From assembly GCA_003640385.1 (NCBI GenBank), contig RCAB01000007.1, positions 310,001 to 374,000 on the forward strand: a stretch of DNA of 64,000 nt, read 5' to 3'. Under the pieces are notes generated by a model that was given only the letters and a program-made list of their open reading frames with translations, ran no database searches and was not told the DNA's origin. Below, piece after piece: positions 37,067 to 51,186 of the stretch. Positions within the stretch are counted from its first letter, which is position 1. The number at the start of each line of letters is the position of its first letter. The position numbers were made by a program, and so were the translations under genes. The DNA is from Setaria digitata. Lineage: Eukaryota; Nematoda; Chromadorea; Rhabditida; Setariidae.

Positions 37067-40000
37067 ATGCATCCAACGTTACGATGTGCACTTCACATGG
37101 GGAGGAGTTTGCGACATGTGGTAGGTGGCCAATGGGTCACATCGCATTACCTAAAATGCCCTAGGGAAAAAGATGTCCGTTGGGCCAAGGTTGATATGAA
37201 ACGAGAAGTGGAAAGCTACGACGTCGTTATCGTGGGTGGCGGACCAGCTGGTTTATCGTCTGCAATTCGCTTCAAGCAACTTTCGAAAGAAAAAAACATT
37301 GGTTGGTTTTTTCTTCTAGCCCTTTAAGTCAGTCAGCTCTTTCAAAATTTTTTCCTGGCTACTTTTTCGAAAAATCAAGTCTAAAATTTAGTTCTAAGCG
37401 AGTCAGTAGATTGCATTGTTTTATTTTAAATCTCGAAGCCTATTCGTACCCAGCAATTTTTAAATTCACGTCTTCATAATATTAATTTGATTCCACTTGA
37501 ATCTTCCTATAAATGAATCCAGTTCATTTTTGTTCATATAAAGACTAAGTCATTAGCAATACTATACCAATTTTATGAAATGTGGATGCAACGACCGTGC
37601 TAGATTTATCTAATTCTGGGCTTTTGGCATTTCGGGATGATATTTTAGATATCCGTGTTTGTGTAGTTGAAAAAGGAGCTGAACTTGGCTCACATATATT
37701 GTCTGGTGCAGTGATTGATGTTCGAGCCTTAAATGAACTTTTTCCAAATTGGAAAGAAATGAATGCTCCTGTTTATCAAAAAGTTACCGTACGTATTCTT
37801 ATTTAGTTGGTATTCCTCGTCTGACTGAATCTTCATTTTACACTGTCATGCGAATTGTTAGCCTTGTCATAATACTTTGCAGTCGGAGTCGATGGCTTTT
37901 TTGACGAAAAAAGGTCGATATGCTTTGCCGTTATTGCGTGGAAGTCCACTTGATAACAGGGGAAATTATATTATTAGGTTAGTAGTATTTGCTACAGTTT
38001 ATTAATTTTAAGTGTTTGTGTGGTTCATTCATAGAGACGTATACTGAATTATTTTGAAGTGCAGATTAGGTCATCTGGTAAAATGGCTTGGCGAGAGAGC
38101 AGCGGAATTGGGAGTAGAAATTTATCCAGGAGTATCAGCTCAGGAAATTCTATTTCATGAAGATGAAAGTGTAAAAGGCATTGCAACGGCTGATGTTGGA
38201 ATAATGAAAGATGGTGCTCCAAAGGTATACAGTTTGATGGACTTCGCAGTGATTTTTTTTAATCAAGTTTATAACTGTTTGATTCATAACTAGCACTGTT
38301 AAAGGATTTGGAATCAAAAATACCAGGACACTGTTAGGTAAGTGAGGAATTACCGTATTAGCTGTAGGCTTGCTAGATAAGAGTAAACTTTGGATTTTTA
38401 TAAACAGCGAATTTTGTAATTTGTGAAATTTTTTCTCATATTTTAAATTTTTGTCCGTTTTCAGAGTAATTTTCAACGAGGCATGGAATTACATGCCAAG
38501 TGTACAATATTTGCTGAAGGGTGTCGCGGACATCTTACCAGTTTTTTAATGGAAAAGGTAAGTTTTGCACTATAATTTGGGACGTTAACTGTTATTTTAT
38601 TGAAGCCTTTCGGAAATCCTTTTTTTTTTCAGTATCGCCTACAAGAAGAATCTGATCCAATGACGTATGGCCTTGGTTTCAAAGAATTATGGTTAATTGA
38701 CAAATCAAAGCATAATCCTGGATACGTGCAGCACACTATCGGATATCCACTAGTCAGTTAGCCTTTTTAATTAAGCATTTCTACATTTGTTAAAATTACT
38801 ATGCAACAAGTTAGGGATGATATTAACAGTATTTTCCAGGATTTTCGAAGACATGGCGGATCGTTCATGTACCACATCGAGGAAAATGGACAACCACTTG
38901 TTTCACTCGGTCTTATAATTGGCCTAAATTACAAGAATCCTCATACAAATTTGTACCAGGTAATGTTCAGCGTAGCTCCTGAGAGACTAACTCTAGAAGT
39001 TTCGTTTATATTTCGATTTTTCAGGAATTTCAGTTGTTTAAGTCGCATCCATCTATTCGTCATTATCTCGAAGGGGGAGAACGTATTGCATACGGTGCCC
39101 GGGCAGTAAATGAAGGTGGATATCAAGCTGTACCACAGCTAACTGTTCCTGGTGGATGTTTGGTTGGTTGTTCAGCAGGACTGATGAATCCGGCAAAGAT
39201 TAAAGGCGTCCATAATGCAATGAAAAGTGGCATGACTGCAGCGGAAGCAGTGTTCGAGGATTTAGGTCCCCAAACACGAAGTAAAACTTACTCACTTAAT
39301 TAATGACGAAGGAAAATTGAGTATTTTAAGAGGATGTTCCAAACAGAACAACATTAAATGAATTTGGTTGGCTGTTCCTACATTTTTTTTTCTTTTTTTT
39401 TTTTAATTAAGCTGTTATTCCCGAAGATTATGAGCCAGAACTGTACAAAACCTATGTTATCAAAGAAATGCAACGAATGCGTAATATTCGTCCATCCTTC
39501 AACAGTCGTTTCGGGTGGATGATTGGTTTGCCATATACGGCATTTTTCTACATGTTATTCCGTGGACATGAACCATGGACATTCAAAAATAAAATAGAAG
39601 ACTGGTTTCAGACTGATCCAGCCTGGAAGGTAGGTTAGAGGAATTGGGCTCCTCAAGATTCAAAATCTTGCCTATATGTTAAGATTAATATTTAAAAATA
39701 TTGAAATTTGGGTATCTACCGCTCTTTTAAAATTTCGAAATTATATGATATTATTTTACTCTATGTCAGTATCATTTGATTATGAATGGTAAGATTTGCG
39801 TAATTGGTTTTATTTGACATTTTAATGTGTGCTATGAGTTGAACGTTGCAGTAATTTCTCAAGCTTGCAAATGTTGTCACGTAAAATACAGAATCTGAAA
39901 GATTGAAAAGATGCTTGCTTATTATCAGACTTGTTTTTTGGCTGGGACTGGTGGCTTTGATAGAATGATATCAATTCAGATTAGGATATTTCATGCTGTA

Positions 40001-41026
40001 TGCCCTGTACTGTATAGGCTTGATTCAAAACAGTCTTGCTTATAGTCAAAACTGATTGATTATCCAAAACCTGATGGCAAAGTAACATTCGATATTTTGT
40101 CTTCGGTAGCTTTAACCGGCACTAATCATGAAGAAAATCAACCGTCTCATTTGTTATTGAGAAATGATGCTGATGCCGAGTTAACTACATGGCGTAGATT
40201 TGCTGGTATGACAGAGCGATTCTGTCCCGCAGGTGTGCTTTATTCATATTAGATTTTATTGTTTAATTCGACAAGCATAGCCTATGATATGACTACACTT
40301 TTTCATAGCCTAACAAAGCGTGGAACTTCGAATCATATTCACGCATTTAGATATGCCTTTTTTCATATAAGAGCAACTTAATCATGCGAACCCTAATTTT
40401 CCTCAGAAGTGTATGCTGACGTCACTTGCTAACGTGTTTTCTAATTTAAAACCCTTTTGGACCAGCAAAATGTCTTAATCGTTACGAACCAATAATTTTA
40501 CTTGTGTTTTTGCGACTTATATACTACACTATTTAGGTGTTTATGAATATGTACCTTGTGAAACCAAACTCGATACAAGAAGGCTTCAGATAAATGCACA
40601 AAACTGTATACATTGCAAAACGTGTGACATTAAAGAACCACGCAATAATATTCAGTGGGTTGCGCCAGAAGGTGAGCTTGATTGCGTTTAAAATCGTCTT
40701 TGAAAGACGACATAAAAAATCGTGCTGTTCAGTATGCGACAGTAAGCTCTGAACGAAAAAATTTGTAATTAGACGTTGAGTTTCTGTCACTTTCTACTTT
40801 TCTGACATTTTTTCTTGGTTTTTTCGCTATTTAATATATGTAGACTACATTATACGTAGTAAGTATTATATTCATAGAAGTGAGAGTGGTTTAGCACATG
40901 GACAGTATTTTTCAAACTCATAAAGAGCTTAATTTTTGCTTAGAAATAAGCGTTTTCAAATTATTCAGGATGAACTACTTGACTTCATTTTCAGGAGGCG
41001 ATGGTCCGAAATATAATGGTATGTAA
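37067..41026 (+). CDS. let-721: Electron transfer flavoprotein-ubiquinone oxidoreductase (ETF-QO, 596 aa)
   Basis: Twelve phase-matched exons: 37067-37301, 37649-37788, 37883-37977, 38065-38224, 38465-38557, 38633-38752, 38840-38959, 39025-39280, 39412-39629, 40046-40232, 40537-40671 and 40995-41026 (TAA). It moves electrons from ETF (fatty-acid, amino-acid and choline oxidation) to ubiquinone at the inner mitochondrial membrane. An Arg-rich N-terminus suits a mitochondrial presequence. [11 protein letters not shown] (about 53-63) is the FAD dinucleotide fold; [35 protein letters not shown] and [14 protein letters not shown] are family signatures. The 4Fe-4S ligands are Cys539 (FCPAG) and Cys565/568/571 (CIHCKTC), and the protein ends GPKYNGM like the human enzyme (617 aa). 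No key residue is missing. An acceptor (gaaattcag) ends 7 nt before the ATG. Confidence 0.97.
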
Positions 41027-42977
41027 TGGTAGGAACAGGGAATTCTTCTGAATTATCGTCGGATATTAATCTTTTTTTCTCCAAAGCTTGAAATGCAATT
41101 TCAAGCATCAACTTGTCTTTCGGTGCTTTTGTCGCTTTTAGGTTAAAATAGTTGAATATAATGTTGTATTCATTGTTGGTGCAGTCTTTCATTATGTGGT
41201 CTTGTTAACCTTTATTTCTCTTACTGTCTGTCATGATGAACAATTCCGGTTGTATTACTACTAGTTTGTAGCACAAATCTGATGTTTTGGATTTGTACCT
41301 TTTCAAGTCTAGTACCACTCAGTTTTCAAATTCATAAGCTTTTTTTTTTAGAAACAAATTTTTATGAATCTTGAGGTAGTAAAGAATATGCTTGCCGAAT
41401 CGTACTATTGCCTTAATTTCATTGTGAAGATGTATTCTTATAAACTCTGAACTCATGTTTATTGTGAGCATTATCAGTACTAAGTTTTTTGATTTATTAT
41501 ATTCTGTTCTCGAACTAATTTGCGCGAATGAATTTGGCAGAGTGAGTTGGAATAATTCTTTAATGGAAGCATGCTAAAAAAATGAATTGGTTTTGGAGCA
41601 GATTTCATGAATAACTCAAAAATATCGGTAAAAGAAGATTGATAAAATGAGTCGATGATGTGTCGAGCATTCTAACAGGATAGCAGAGGCAAATGAGTAA
41701 GTGGATTCATGGTCCACGAATGTTGGGTTTTTTGAAAGATTCCACTGCATGTAACTGCGAAGAATCTTCGAAATTCTCAAACTTTGAAGACGGAAAGATT
41801 CTTAAATGATTCGCCTGTAGGGACTGTCTTGCTAGCAATTTAAAATTTGGAATAGAATAAGCGAAAAGGGAAAACTGTAAACACTGGCAGTAGCAAAACA
41901 TGATTGGCATATTTCACCATTTCAGTTTTTTTTTTTCAACTGTTCTACCGTTGAAAGGGATGTATATAATGACCCTTCACCGAATATCTTGTCGGCATCG
42001 TTTCCTTCCAAACCCCGTTTACCTCGTTGATGTCCCCGGTAGCTATGTTGTTGGCAATAATGACGTTGGCTGAATCATAATTGAAAATGATTAATAGCTA
42101 TTGCGTACCGGCGTAACATCATTATATTTAATTGAAACTAGTTCAGGAACTGAATGAGCACCCTTCAATTAGATGAAAAAAAAAAAAAAAAAGAAACTGG
42201 CTGTGATCTTCTGAGATAGTGAGATTGCATCTCTTCAACAGCACCGGCCATTCACTTTTCTCCATCTTCCTCCATTACTATTTAAATTCTCGAAAATTTA
42301 AATCCTACTTTAATGAGAAGAGAGGAAGTAATTATAATCAAACAAAACAGGGTGATTTATTAATCGATGATATAACTAATACCGGTGAAAAGTGCTCTGT
42401 CATATTTTCTTGCATTTCCTGATTTCTGATAGTGATTTGAATTTATTGCTTTTTGCTATGCAAATGCAGTAAGTTGTGTCTTATTTTTAATAGTGGTTGA
42501 GTTACTTACTAGTCATTAATGCATCGTTGAGAAGCACAAGAATCTTATTCCAAACTGTCTAGCTAGTGGATGAGGAGAGATCGTAGTGTGAAACTTCGCT
42601 TTGCATCAATTCTTGATTGCGCTGCACTTCATTTCTATTTGATGACAAGTTATAAGTTTGTGATATGTTGTTGGTAAAACAGAGACTTTTGTTCTAAAAA
42701 CTGATTGTAGAATTAGTCTTTAGTGAAATGGAAATATGCCTAGTCTTTAAACTATCAGTCACTTTGAAATAAATGTACGAATAAATTCATTTGCTTAAAG
42801 TCAACTTTCGATTAGTTAAAAGTGTAAATTACTCTGGATTGTTACGGAAAAATGATTATTTTGCGATGATATGAAGAAATTTCTAGGGTTTGAAAACTAG
42901 ATGACTTTTTTGAACTCTTTTTTCAGAAACACAATTTGAACTAGTAGCAGTGGCTGGAAGGAACTGAGCACGGAAGC
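41027..42977. other. Intergenic, no gene supported
   Basis: 3' flank of ETF-QO without an obvious canonical AATAAA nearby. The reverse strand is open at 41192-40965, overlapping the last ETF-QO exon, but it shows no family resemblance. A poly(A) run lies near 42177. A T-rich acceptor ending at 42926 belongs to the next candidate gene. Confidence 0.5.
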
Positions 42978-45900
42978 ATGAAAAGGGTACCAGCTGAAAA
43001 TGGAGAACTAATTAGAAATAACAATTCTCTCATAGTTATAGGGCAGGCAGGTAATAAATAAAATGATAGTATTTTGTCTTGGCAAATTATAATAACGTTC
43101 AATACAAGTTTCAGTAGGAAGAATACTCATTTTATATAGGCTATTTAAATTTAGATGACATTTAATTGAAAATTCTTTTTAATTGAAAAGATACACCCAA
43201 AATAGAATTCACAGTTTGATTAAAATCCATAATGAATATCGAGAAAAATGTCTGAACTATTTTAATTGAAAAAATATGCAAAATACCGGAATTTGTTTAC
43301 CTTTAGTAGCTAAAAAAAAAAAAGAAAAAGAAAAATCAAATTTTAAACTGACTGAAGTACTTTTCACTTTTGCATAAAGGAGTGGAAAGCGTTTGAACTA
43401 CTTTTTGTTGGCATCAGATGACGATAACAAACGAACTAAAATATCCGATGCCCTAAATGATTATAATTCGTTCATTTTTTATTCTTGATTGTGATGGAAG
43501 TATTGCGTTCAAGTTTAAATGAGCAGTATTATGCAGGATTTTCGAGATTTCTACTGTTTCTTCCACACTTTCCCTTTCTCTTCATTCTATTTAGATGTTG
43601 ATAATTTAAGGATATCGGAATTCTTGAAATTATTGAAACATACATGACAATTTTAAAATATTAGTGTAAATCCTCTTCCACTAAGCATATGGCTAAACAG
43701 TGAGCGTAATTATTATTTTCTACAGCATATTCTCTCCCTACACCCATTTGGTTCCAGCTGCAAATGCTATAAATATATAGTCTGACATACTGTCATTACT
43801 ACTGAAAATTATAATCTTTTTGTGGAATTTTGAGCTGTGAACTTAATTAGTATAAATTCATTAGGAGAAGCAAATAGCTCGAAGAATAAACAATCCTTGA
43901 GATCATTTATATAGCGCTCCATTGCTCGGATGAAGTTGTTTCCACTGATGGTGAGAATTTATTTTTATTTGACAATACTTTGTTATAAATTGTTCAAATC
44001 TAAAATTCATTTGAATTATTCCTTCTACAAAGGTTCATTATCACTAGAAAAAAAGTTATTAATTTTATTGCATTCTCAAATGATTTTTCTCCAAAATGAT
44101 CCCTTTTAATACTCATTTTGTTGAAATATTTGATTAATTGAATATTTTACTGAATCTGCCTTGAATATTATATTGATTAGCATAAGGGGTATAACAATAA
44201 AGAAAATGATGCTTGGATCAAGAAAACCAAGAATTAAAATACTTTCTGATCACTTCATAAATACTGTGACATAATGAAATATACCTGATGGTTTCGAGCT
44301 AAATGGTGCACCAAATAATACTGGAATAGATATGGCTCTTTGGCTTTCATGTAAAGCAATCTTTTTTGGAACCTTTGCTCAGAAATTTTTATCATATTTT
44401 GATGTAACCTAGATAAATGTTAATTGATAACACACAGGTCAACAAAATTCGTTTACGTCGGTTAATTCCGTGTAATAAAATCAAGCGACATTACTTTTTG
44501 ACAGTCGTAGCGTCAACATGAATGGTTTTTTGACATTAATTAGTTAATTACTTGCAATTTTCTTTTCATTCATCATTATTTCTAAATACCATCGCAAAAA
44601 CATTGGATGTCACAGAATTTATCTGGATATTAGTTTTTTTTTTTTCTTTCCACATGATTAGTATTCATCCTAGATTCCGCTCAGTGTAGTAAGTTTATTC
44701 CAAAATGACATAATCTCCTTAAGCCTATTCCAGTTCTTGAGAACGGTAAGCAATTTCTGGAGAGAAATTTCAACTATTACAAAGAAAAGGACTGTCAGGT
44801 TGAAGCTAAGATTGTAAAATCTATTACGAAACAAAAATTTTGCACTTTTATCTCTCATTAGTCATTTGCTTTTATTTCTTTGATTACTCAAAGTTTACAC
44901 TTCGTAATATAAAGTTCTATTAACTCAAAGAGAAATGAAATGGAAAAAGCTTGAAGCATTTGCTGAAATACTCGAATTTTTATCAGCATAGATTAGAAAT
45001 TATAAGTCGTAGATGAAAATACTACATATATTAACAGAAAGTATGGAACAAATAACATAACTACTTTTATTATCACTCGGATTGGGCTGTGTTAATAAAT
45101 ATCGATGCAAAATGGGTAAATTATGAAAAATATATAAAGCATACAAAACTTGATACAATTTATGCAACCATCCTCTTAAGAAATATGAAAAAGTATGTTT
45201 GAAATTATAAAACCTATGACTTTAGTTCTTGAATTTCAGTAATTTGTTCAAGTCTAAATCGTGAGCAATCAAGTACTGTCTGTATAATTAATGTTCAATA
45301 TTAATCAGGTGAAAAATGCTCAAAAAAAAATTTTGAGAATAATCACAAATCGAAAAAAACAAAATGTTTCGCTCATATTTTAAATGGATTGCTCACGACC
45401 GACGGTTTTGGATCTGAAGCATTTTAGGGCTTTTTTTAAATTTGGATTTTTGATTTTTGTGACGATAAATACTGTGAAGTTTTATAGAGGATAGACATGC
45501 AGAAATAAAGATATTAACTGAATGATTTGTTGTTATTTTGTTGGCTGTACTGGCAATAATTTTAAATTATGTTTCGACCTGGTAACTACATACCTGAAGG
45601 ATTAATTATTTTCGAAATTTAAAATTCCTTTGTACTTCATTCGTCCTCATTTTAATTCAAATGATTGCTTTCAATTTCTTCTAATCAGGCTGATCCAAAA
45701 TAAGTTTTTTTCAGTAGCATTTTAATAACAGCATACTGTACTGATAGATCTAGGAAGCTGATAAGTGAAGCATCATTGCTCGCAAATGGCGAACATTTTA
45801 TTGTAAAAATGGCATCACTCTTTCGTCCGATGCCATTCACACATTCTCACTTGTTATTTCTGAAATTCTCCTTTCCTTCCTTTATTTTATCATTATTGGT

Positions 45901-47611
45901 TTGCACCTATCTTACCTGTCTACTAATTGTGTTGAGAACAGAAACTTTATAAGAAGTGATAGATCCTTTTGGAAGTGCCATCAGCCGTAAAAAGTTAGAC
46001 CATATTGGTGCCTGAAATAAGGATGGCTGTAATTTAATTAGGACAAAGTTGAAAATGCTTTTTTGTTTCTTTAATTTCTCATTAGACAGATATTGTTTGA
46101 GGTAGCATAAAAAGCGTTTTTGATAAGCTGAGAAATGTCTATGCATTTTATCGGCCAGTAAGTTGGTGCCACAGCTACAGAAGATTTAAATAACCACTTC
46201 AAAAAAAAAAAAAAAAAAGAATTTTAATGAGAAAACTGATGGTAGCAATAACCTTAAAAATGATTCTTTGTTTGCAATGAGTTGAAATGACTTAAATGAG
46301 TTTTATTCAAATTTTTACGTAGTGCAATCAACAATTAAAACCATTCACTCAATGTCGCGCTTCGAGAGCATTCAATTATCTGTTAAATTTTTTGGTAGTT
46401 TATTAGAAATAATGAAATTGGCTGCTCGAGCTATATAAGTGATATTTATTTAATATTTAAATAATCGCTGTTGGATTATGGCATCATTTTAATAATACCT
46501 TTTACTGTCCCAGGAAATTTTTTTTTCTTTCCTATTTTAATTCTTAGTGATTGTTACATTTGATAAGAATGAATAAACTATAAAAAAGCATACAGAAATG
46601 AAAGCAAGATTTACAAAATGGGAGCCATTTATTGTGAAAGATTTTGAGTGATAACAAATTTGCACTGCATTTTTTAATTAATCTCTCTGTGATATCAAAG
46701 AGTTTTTTTTTAATGCTTTTCTTGTCGAAGAATTAATTGCACGAGAAAGTTAGAAATTTCTCATATTTTGAAGGTTGCCAATGTTTGGAATTAGGCAAAG
46801 AATAACTGCTAACAAAAATCAAAGAATTTCGGAGCTATTTTTATTATTAAGGTCATGCTGAAATCAGACAGGTTAAAAGCCGTCAAATATCGTGTTGTTG
46901 AAAACTTGGTCTATTCTTTTGAACCATTTATCGAAATTGAAATTTGAGTGTTATTTTTGGGAGATAAAAAGAGAAAGCAAACGATAACGAGTTTGCTCAT
47001 AGAGTGGGAGTAAAAATTCAAAAATTTTCGAAATCGATTTCAAATTTGCTTGCATTCATCACTGATTATTAAATGTGTATTAAAAAATTGAACTTTCGAC
47101 AAATTTAAGCTTGTATTGTTGGATAAAATTCGAGAGGACTTTTTATTTTCACTTCAATAAAATTATTTAATTACAGAAATCTTTTTCTTCATGCTATGTT
47201 ATTTCCAGAAATCTTTTTTCAAGAAAAAAAACATGAGATAATGAATTGTTCTAAACAAAAGCTTCTCTAAAATTTCACTGTTCTCCTTAGTTAAAATGTT
47301 AAATTGAACTTATTTGTCCTTGAAGTTGTTCTTCAAACTGCTGCAATTCATTTATATACATATTTTTTTGGCTTAACATTCCTAACATTCGTTGATTTAA
47401 CGTTTTGTAAGTGTCCGTCCTTTAAACCAAATGGAAAGTGTCAATATTCATGTAAATTGTAATTTTGAATTGATTTGTCCTATGCTAGTAATAGTGAAAA
47501 AAGACGAAAGAAGGCGATTCACTCGTATCTAAAAAAATATTATCGAATTGAAATTTAATTTAAAAATATTAGAATGAAAAAAGCATTTCAGATTAATTGG
47601 CAAAACGACTG

Positions 47612-47643
<32 letters not shown>

Positions 47644-50600
47644 GTGTGTATCACAACAAGGTGTTGTTATGATCAGTTTAGTAGATTTAGCAAATTTAGT
47701 GGAGCAAGGTTTAATAGACTTAGTATATATGTAGAACGAGAATGAGCATAAGCAATCAAACTTAGCAATTCTAATTTTTAATCGAATCACATTTTCAATT
47801 TGGCGTTTGCAGCTTGCTTTGCCTAATATCGAAGCATTTAGTATCGCAGTGCTACAGCATGTGGTAGTTGGCTCATAAACTTTTTGAGTTTTTTTTTCAA
47901 TGAAATTATTAAGCCATTTCTGTTTTGTTAATGTCTGTAAATTCTGCAAAAAAAAAAAAAAAAAAAAAAAAAAAATGAATTAGTCATTTTCTTTCTGTAA
48001 AAAGAAAATGAACAAAAAACTCTGACAATTAGTAATATAACGTGGAAGACAGAGAAGGGCGACAACTTATTGGTCATATCTTTTGCACAGCAGATAATTT
48101 TGTCATTTTAGATTAATTTAATTCGTTGTGTTTCAACACTTTAATTGGCAGTAAAATGTATCGAAAGTTCTTCGAAAAATTACTGCATCTTCCTCTTTTA
48201 TCTCTCGGAATTCTGGAAAGGAATGCATTAATCATTTTAAGTTAATCTAAAACCACAGTAATTTTAAATTTGTCAGTTTATCCGTTGAATAGACAAGTTT
48301 TTGCTAGTAGAAAATTAATTTATTGTAAGGAAATGGAAAGCTCCAAAAATGAAAAACTCTTTAGGAAGAAAGTTTCGCCGCTAATGAAGATACTTCCAAC
48401 ATTACGTTATGTTGCAATCTATACTTCAATCTTTCTTTCAATTTATGTGAAAATTCTTTCCTTTTCTTACTTTTACTTTCACTATAAATGCGTTTGCATA
48501 GTTTTCCAATCATTTTTTTTTTCCTTTTGCTAAACTTGAAAATAGTTCTTTTTCATTCATATTTATTAAAACGTAAAGTGGTTCGTTCGATTCTTGAAAT
48601 AAGAAAATCAATGTTTCAAATCAATTACAACTTCATAGGAACAGGAGCTTTTCGTTGTTGATTTTGGTAAGCTTGGCGTAAATGCTTTCTTTTCAGTTTT
48701 TTCTTAAGTGAATGAACAAATCACCAATTAATTTCTTATTATAATATAAAAGAACTATGTAGCACGGCATATTTTGAAAATAATTTTGTATGCCTGATAA
48801 ACTGCCTTGAATCGACTACTTCAAATTAAATGAATTACTTAATTGAATATGAAAGTTTGAGAGATTAAAGAATGACAAAATTTAGTGGAGCTTTTGCTAA
48901 TGAAATCAGGCAGTGAATTCTGATGCATTAAATTTCCCAGACTTCAAATGGACTCTCTCTAGATATCATTGCACTGGACAAATGCTATTTCCTCAAACTT
49001 GATATGGCTCATATGACCCAAAAATACTTATTAGTTTACTGTTTATCTGATTTCTCATAGATTTTTGTCTATTTAATTAACGAAGTATATGCAGTAACTC
49101 AAATACTGCCCACTGTTTGCTCAGCTCTGTTTGCATTCATAATAAACGATTCAATCGTAGCTTGATTACGTTTATTTACTACTATCAAGTTAATAAAGAA
49201 CAAATATTATTACTGGCTGTTATTTCTCTTCTGCATTCATGAGGAACTGATTGCATTTCAAAATACATAATTTTTTGTAATTATCAAATTAAAATTTAAG
49301 TTAGTACAAATTACATCCATTTTTTACGCCCCTTCATAACTCTAACTTGCAAGAATCTTTTTTTTTTTTTTATGTTTAAACCTGGAAAATTAGAAGTTCA
49401 CGACTGTCTTTTAATGTTCAACCATCTTGTTCCAAAGATTTCAAAACTCGTTCATTTCACATGTTCTGTGTCGATTATTTCCGCATTGACAAGCAGACAA
49501 TTGGTAGCGAACTTATCACTACCTATCTGAATGTATCTGACAAACTCTGTTTATCAGTATAAAAACTATATTGATAACGCAGTTGATGCTGAGGAATGAT
49601 TTCGTTGTACAGTTTATCATAAACAAATAACCAGCAAACACCGTTTTTCCCATCCAGTCCAGCTTCAGCTGGCGATCGCTTCTCATGTTGTCTCGGTGGT
49701 AGGGAGTGACGGACTGTGTGCTGGGATATTCGGCAAATATTCTATGAAGGGGACTGTCCTTCATCTAGATTTTTGCTAGAAAATGCTTTTTAGGATGCAA
49801 GGAAGAGATCATACAAGGACAGTTTTTCCGCAGGGTTGGTTCTTGAGCTGATCTGAAGCAGCATTTATAATCTAACTTCTGCTCGAAATTCCCTAGCGGA
49901 TCTCCGGTGGTTAAGGGGAAAGCTTAGGATTTAATGATATAAGAGAAAATAGAATTCTACCGGGGAACTATTTCCATCCGAATAAATGTAACGATAAAAC
50001 ATCATCCCACTCATCATTCATTCGTACCACTCTGCAAGGAAGAGGCAATTTCCTGTTGCAGTTCGTTCCTTCTCATAATGTATCGCTTGTCGCGTGTTTC
50101 TTCCGAATTTGAAAAATTCAAACTACTAGTAACAAGGCATTCAATCACTGATAGGATGAGAGTGAAGTGGGATAAGAATTCTCGTTCTTTCATTTGTGAT
50201 AATTTCTTTTTTCCTTTTTTCGAGTTCACCGTCTTCTCCACTTTTGCAACCAAATTTCTGTGACATTCTTTTGCCCACCAGCTAGCTTCTGTAATGGTGT
50301 TTCGATCTGAGCAGGAACGATAAAGCTTCTTGCTCTGAAGTCGGAATCGGTAATCGTCCGGAATGAATATTACTGATTAATATGACTAAATAGACTTACG
50401 GTTACTGTGTTTAATGAATGCAAACTTATCTGCCGAATTAATAGTTCATCGTATGTATTATCGGACACTCTCATGCGGTACTGAATTATGTAGAAAACAA
50501 CAGGCCGAAAGCATTTAATCCCAGAGTTTAGGAGAAGGACGAAATGTAACAGATGATTTCAATTTCTACTATACAACAGAAGTTTTGGGTCATCTAATCA

Positions 50601-51176
50601 GTGGTTTCTTTCCTGCAGTTATCAGTACGTTATTTGTCATCACTAGTGTCTTTATGCTTGAGAGTATTCTTTTTAACTCTTTTAAGCCATTATTGATAGC
50701 ATTTTCAGTGCTAGGTGATTTTCTTTTTTCTTGCTTTCTTTTAACAGGATGTTAGGAAATCCCATGAATTGCCAACGTTAATTGTTGATGGGTCGAGTGA
50801 ATTAAGTCGAGTCTATGGGACAAATGAAGAAATCTGTGCATAATTATAACTTAATTTTTTTATAATTAATAGCATAATTAGTAACTTGTATAGTGTTAAT
50901 ACAATCAGTGGTTCATCTTTGTATAATTACTATTTCCTCATTGTTTAACGGATCTAATAATTTTTCTTTGTGTGATTAGTAACACATGTTGGATTATCTT
51001 TTAGGTTATTTTTCTAACCACCTATTTTTCTTCTTTTTTTGATTATTGCCGATTTAAGTTACGATTTATCCAATCCGCGCTTGAGGAGACGGAGCTCCTC
51101 CGATTCAGTGCTAACCTTACCTTATGAGTCTAATTGCGACGATGAAGGAGGAGATGATGATGGGAAATTTTCTTAA
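42978..51176 (+). CDS. Tentative unrecognised gene; first and last exons visible, middle unresolved
   Basis: A tttttcag acceptor ends at 42926; ATG at 42978 opens an exon to 43050 (MKRVPAENGELIRNNNSLI...), phase 1 out. At the far end, 50748-50776 (DVRKSHELPT) joins in phase through a gttaat donor to 51059-51176, which encodes a Arg/Ser patch (LRRRSSSDS, possible phosphorylation or 14-3-3 site) and an acidic end (CDDEGGDDDGKFS) with TAA. AATAAA follows at 51181-51186. The exon 43865-43950 follows the first exon in phase but meets an in-frame TAG at 43912-43914 before a gtgaga donor, so it is either a short isoform end (about 40 aa) or not an exon in that form. The two ends may belong to two different genes. 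No family recognised. Confidence 0.3.
47611..47640. repeat. (AT)n microsatellite
   Basis: About 13 AT dinucleotides between gat and ttatatgtgtg, in the presumed intronic or intergenic DNA of the tentative gene. Confidence 0.85.
47948..47975. repeat. Poly(A) tract of about 28 nt
   Basis: Uninterrupted A-run. Similar runs occur at 56658-56684 (A) and 18946-18971 (T, inside the region after the RRM exons). No upstream coding remnant or target-site duplication was seen that would make it a retrotransposed tail. Confidence 0.85.
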
Positions 51177-51180
51177 TTGA

Positions 51181-51186
51181 AATAAA
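51181..51186 (+). terminator. Polyadenylation signal AATAAA
   Basis: Lies 5 nt after the TAA at 51174-51176 of the tentative gene. This is close but not unusual for nematodes, and it supports a real transcript end here. Confidence 0.5.

Noticed and set aside
40965..41192. Minus-strand open frame overlapping the ETF-QO last exon
   Set aside because: Reads somewhat protein-like (LEIAFQALEKKRL) but has no family match and no partner exon, and it overlaps the end of a certain gene on the other strand.
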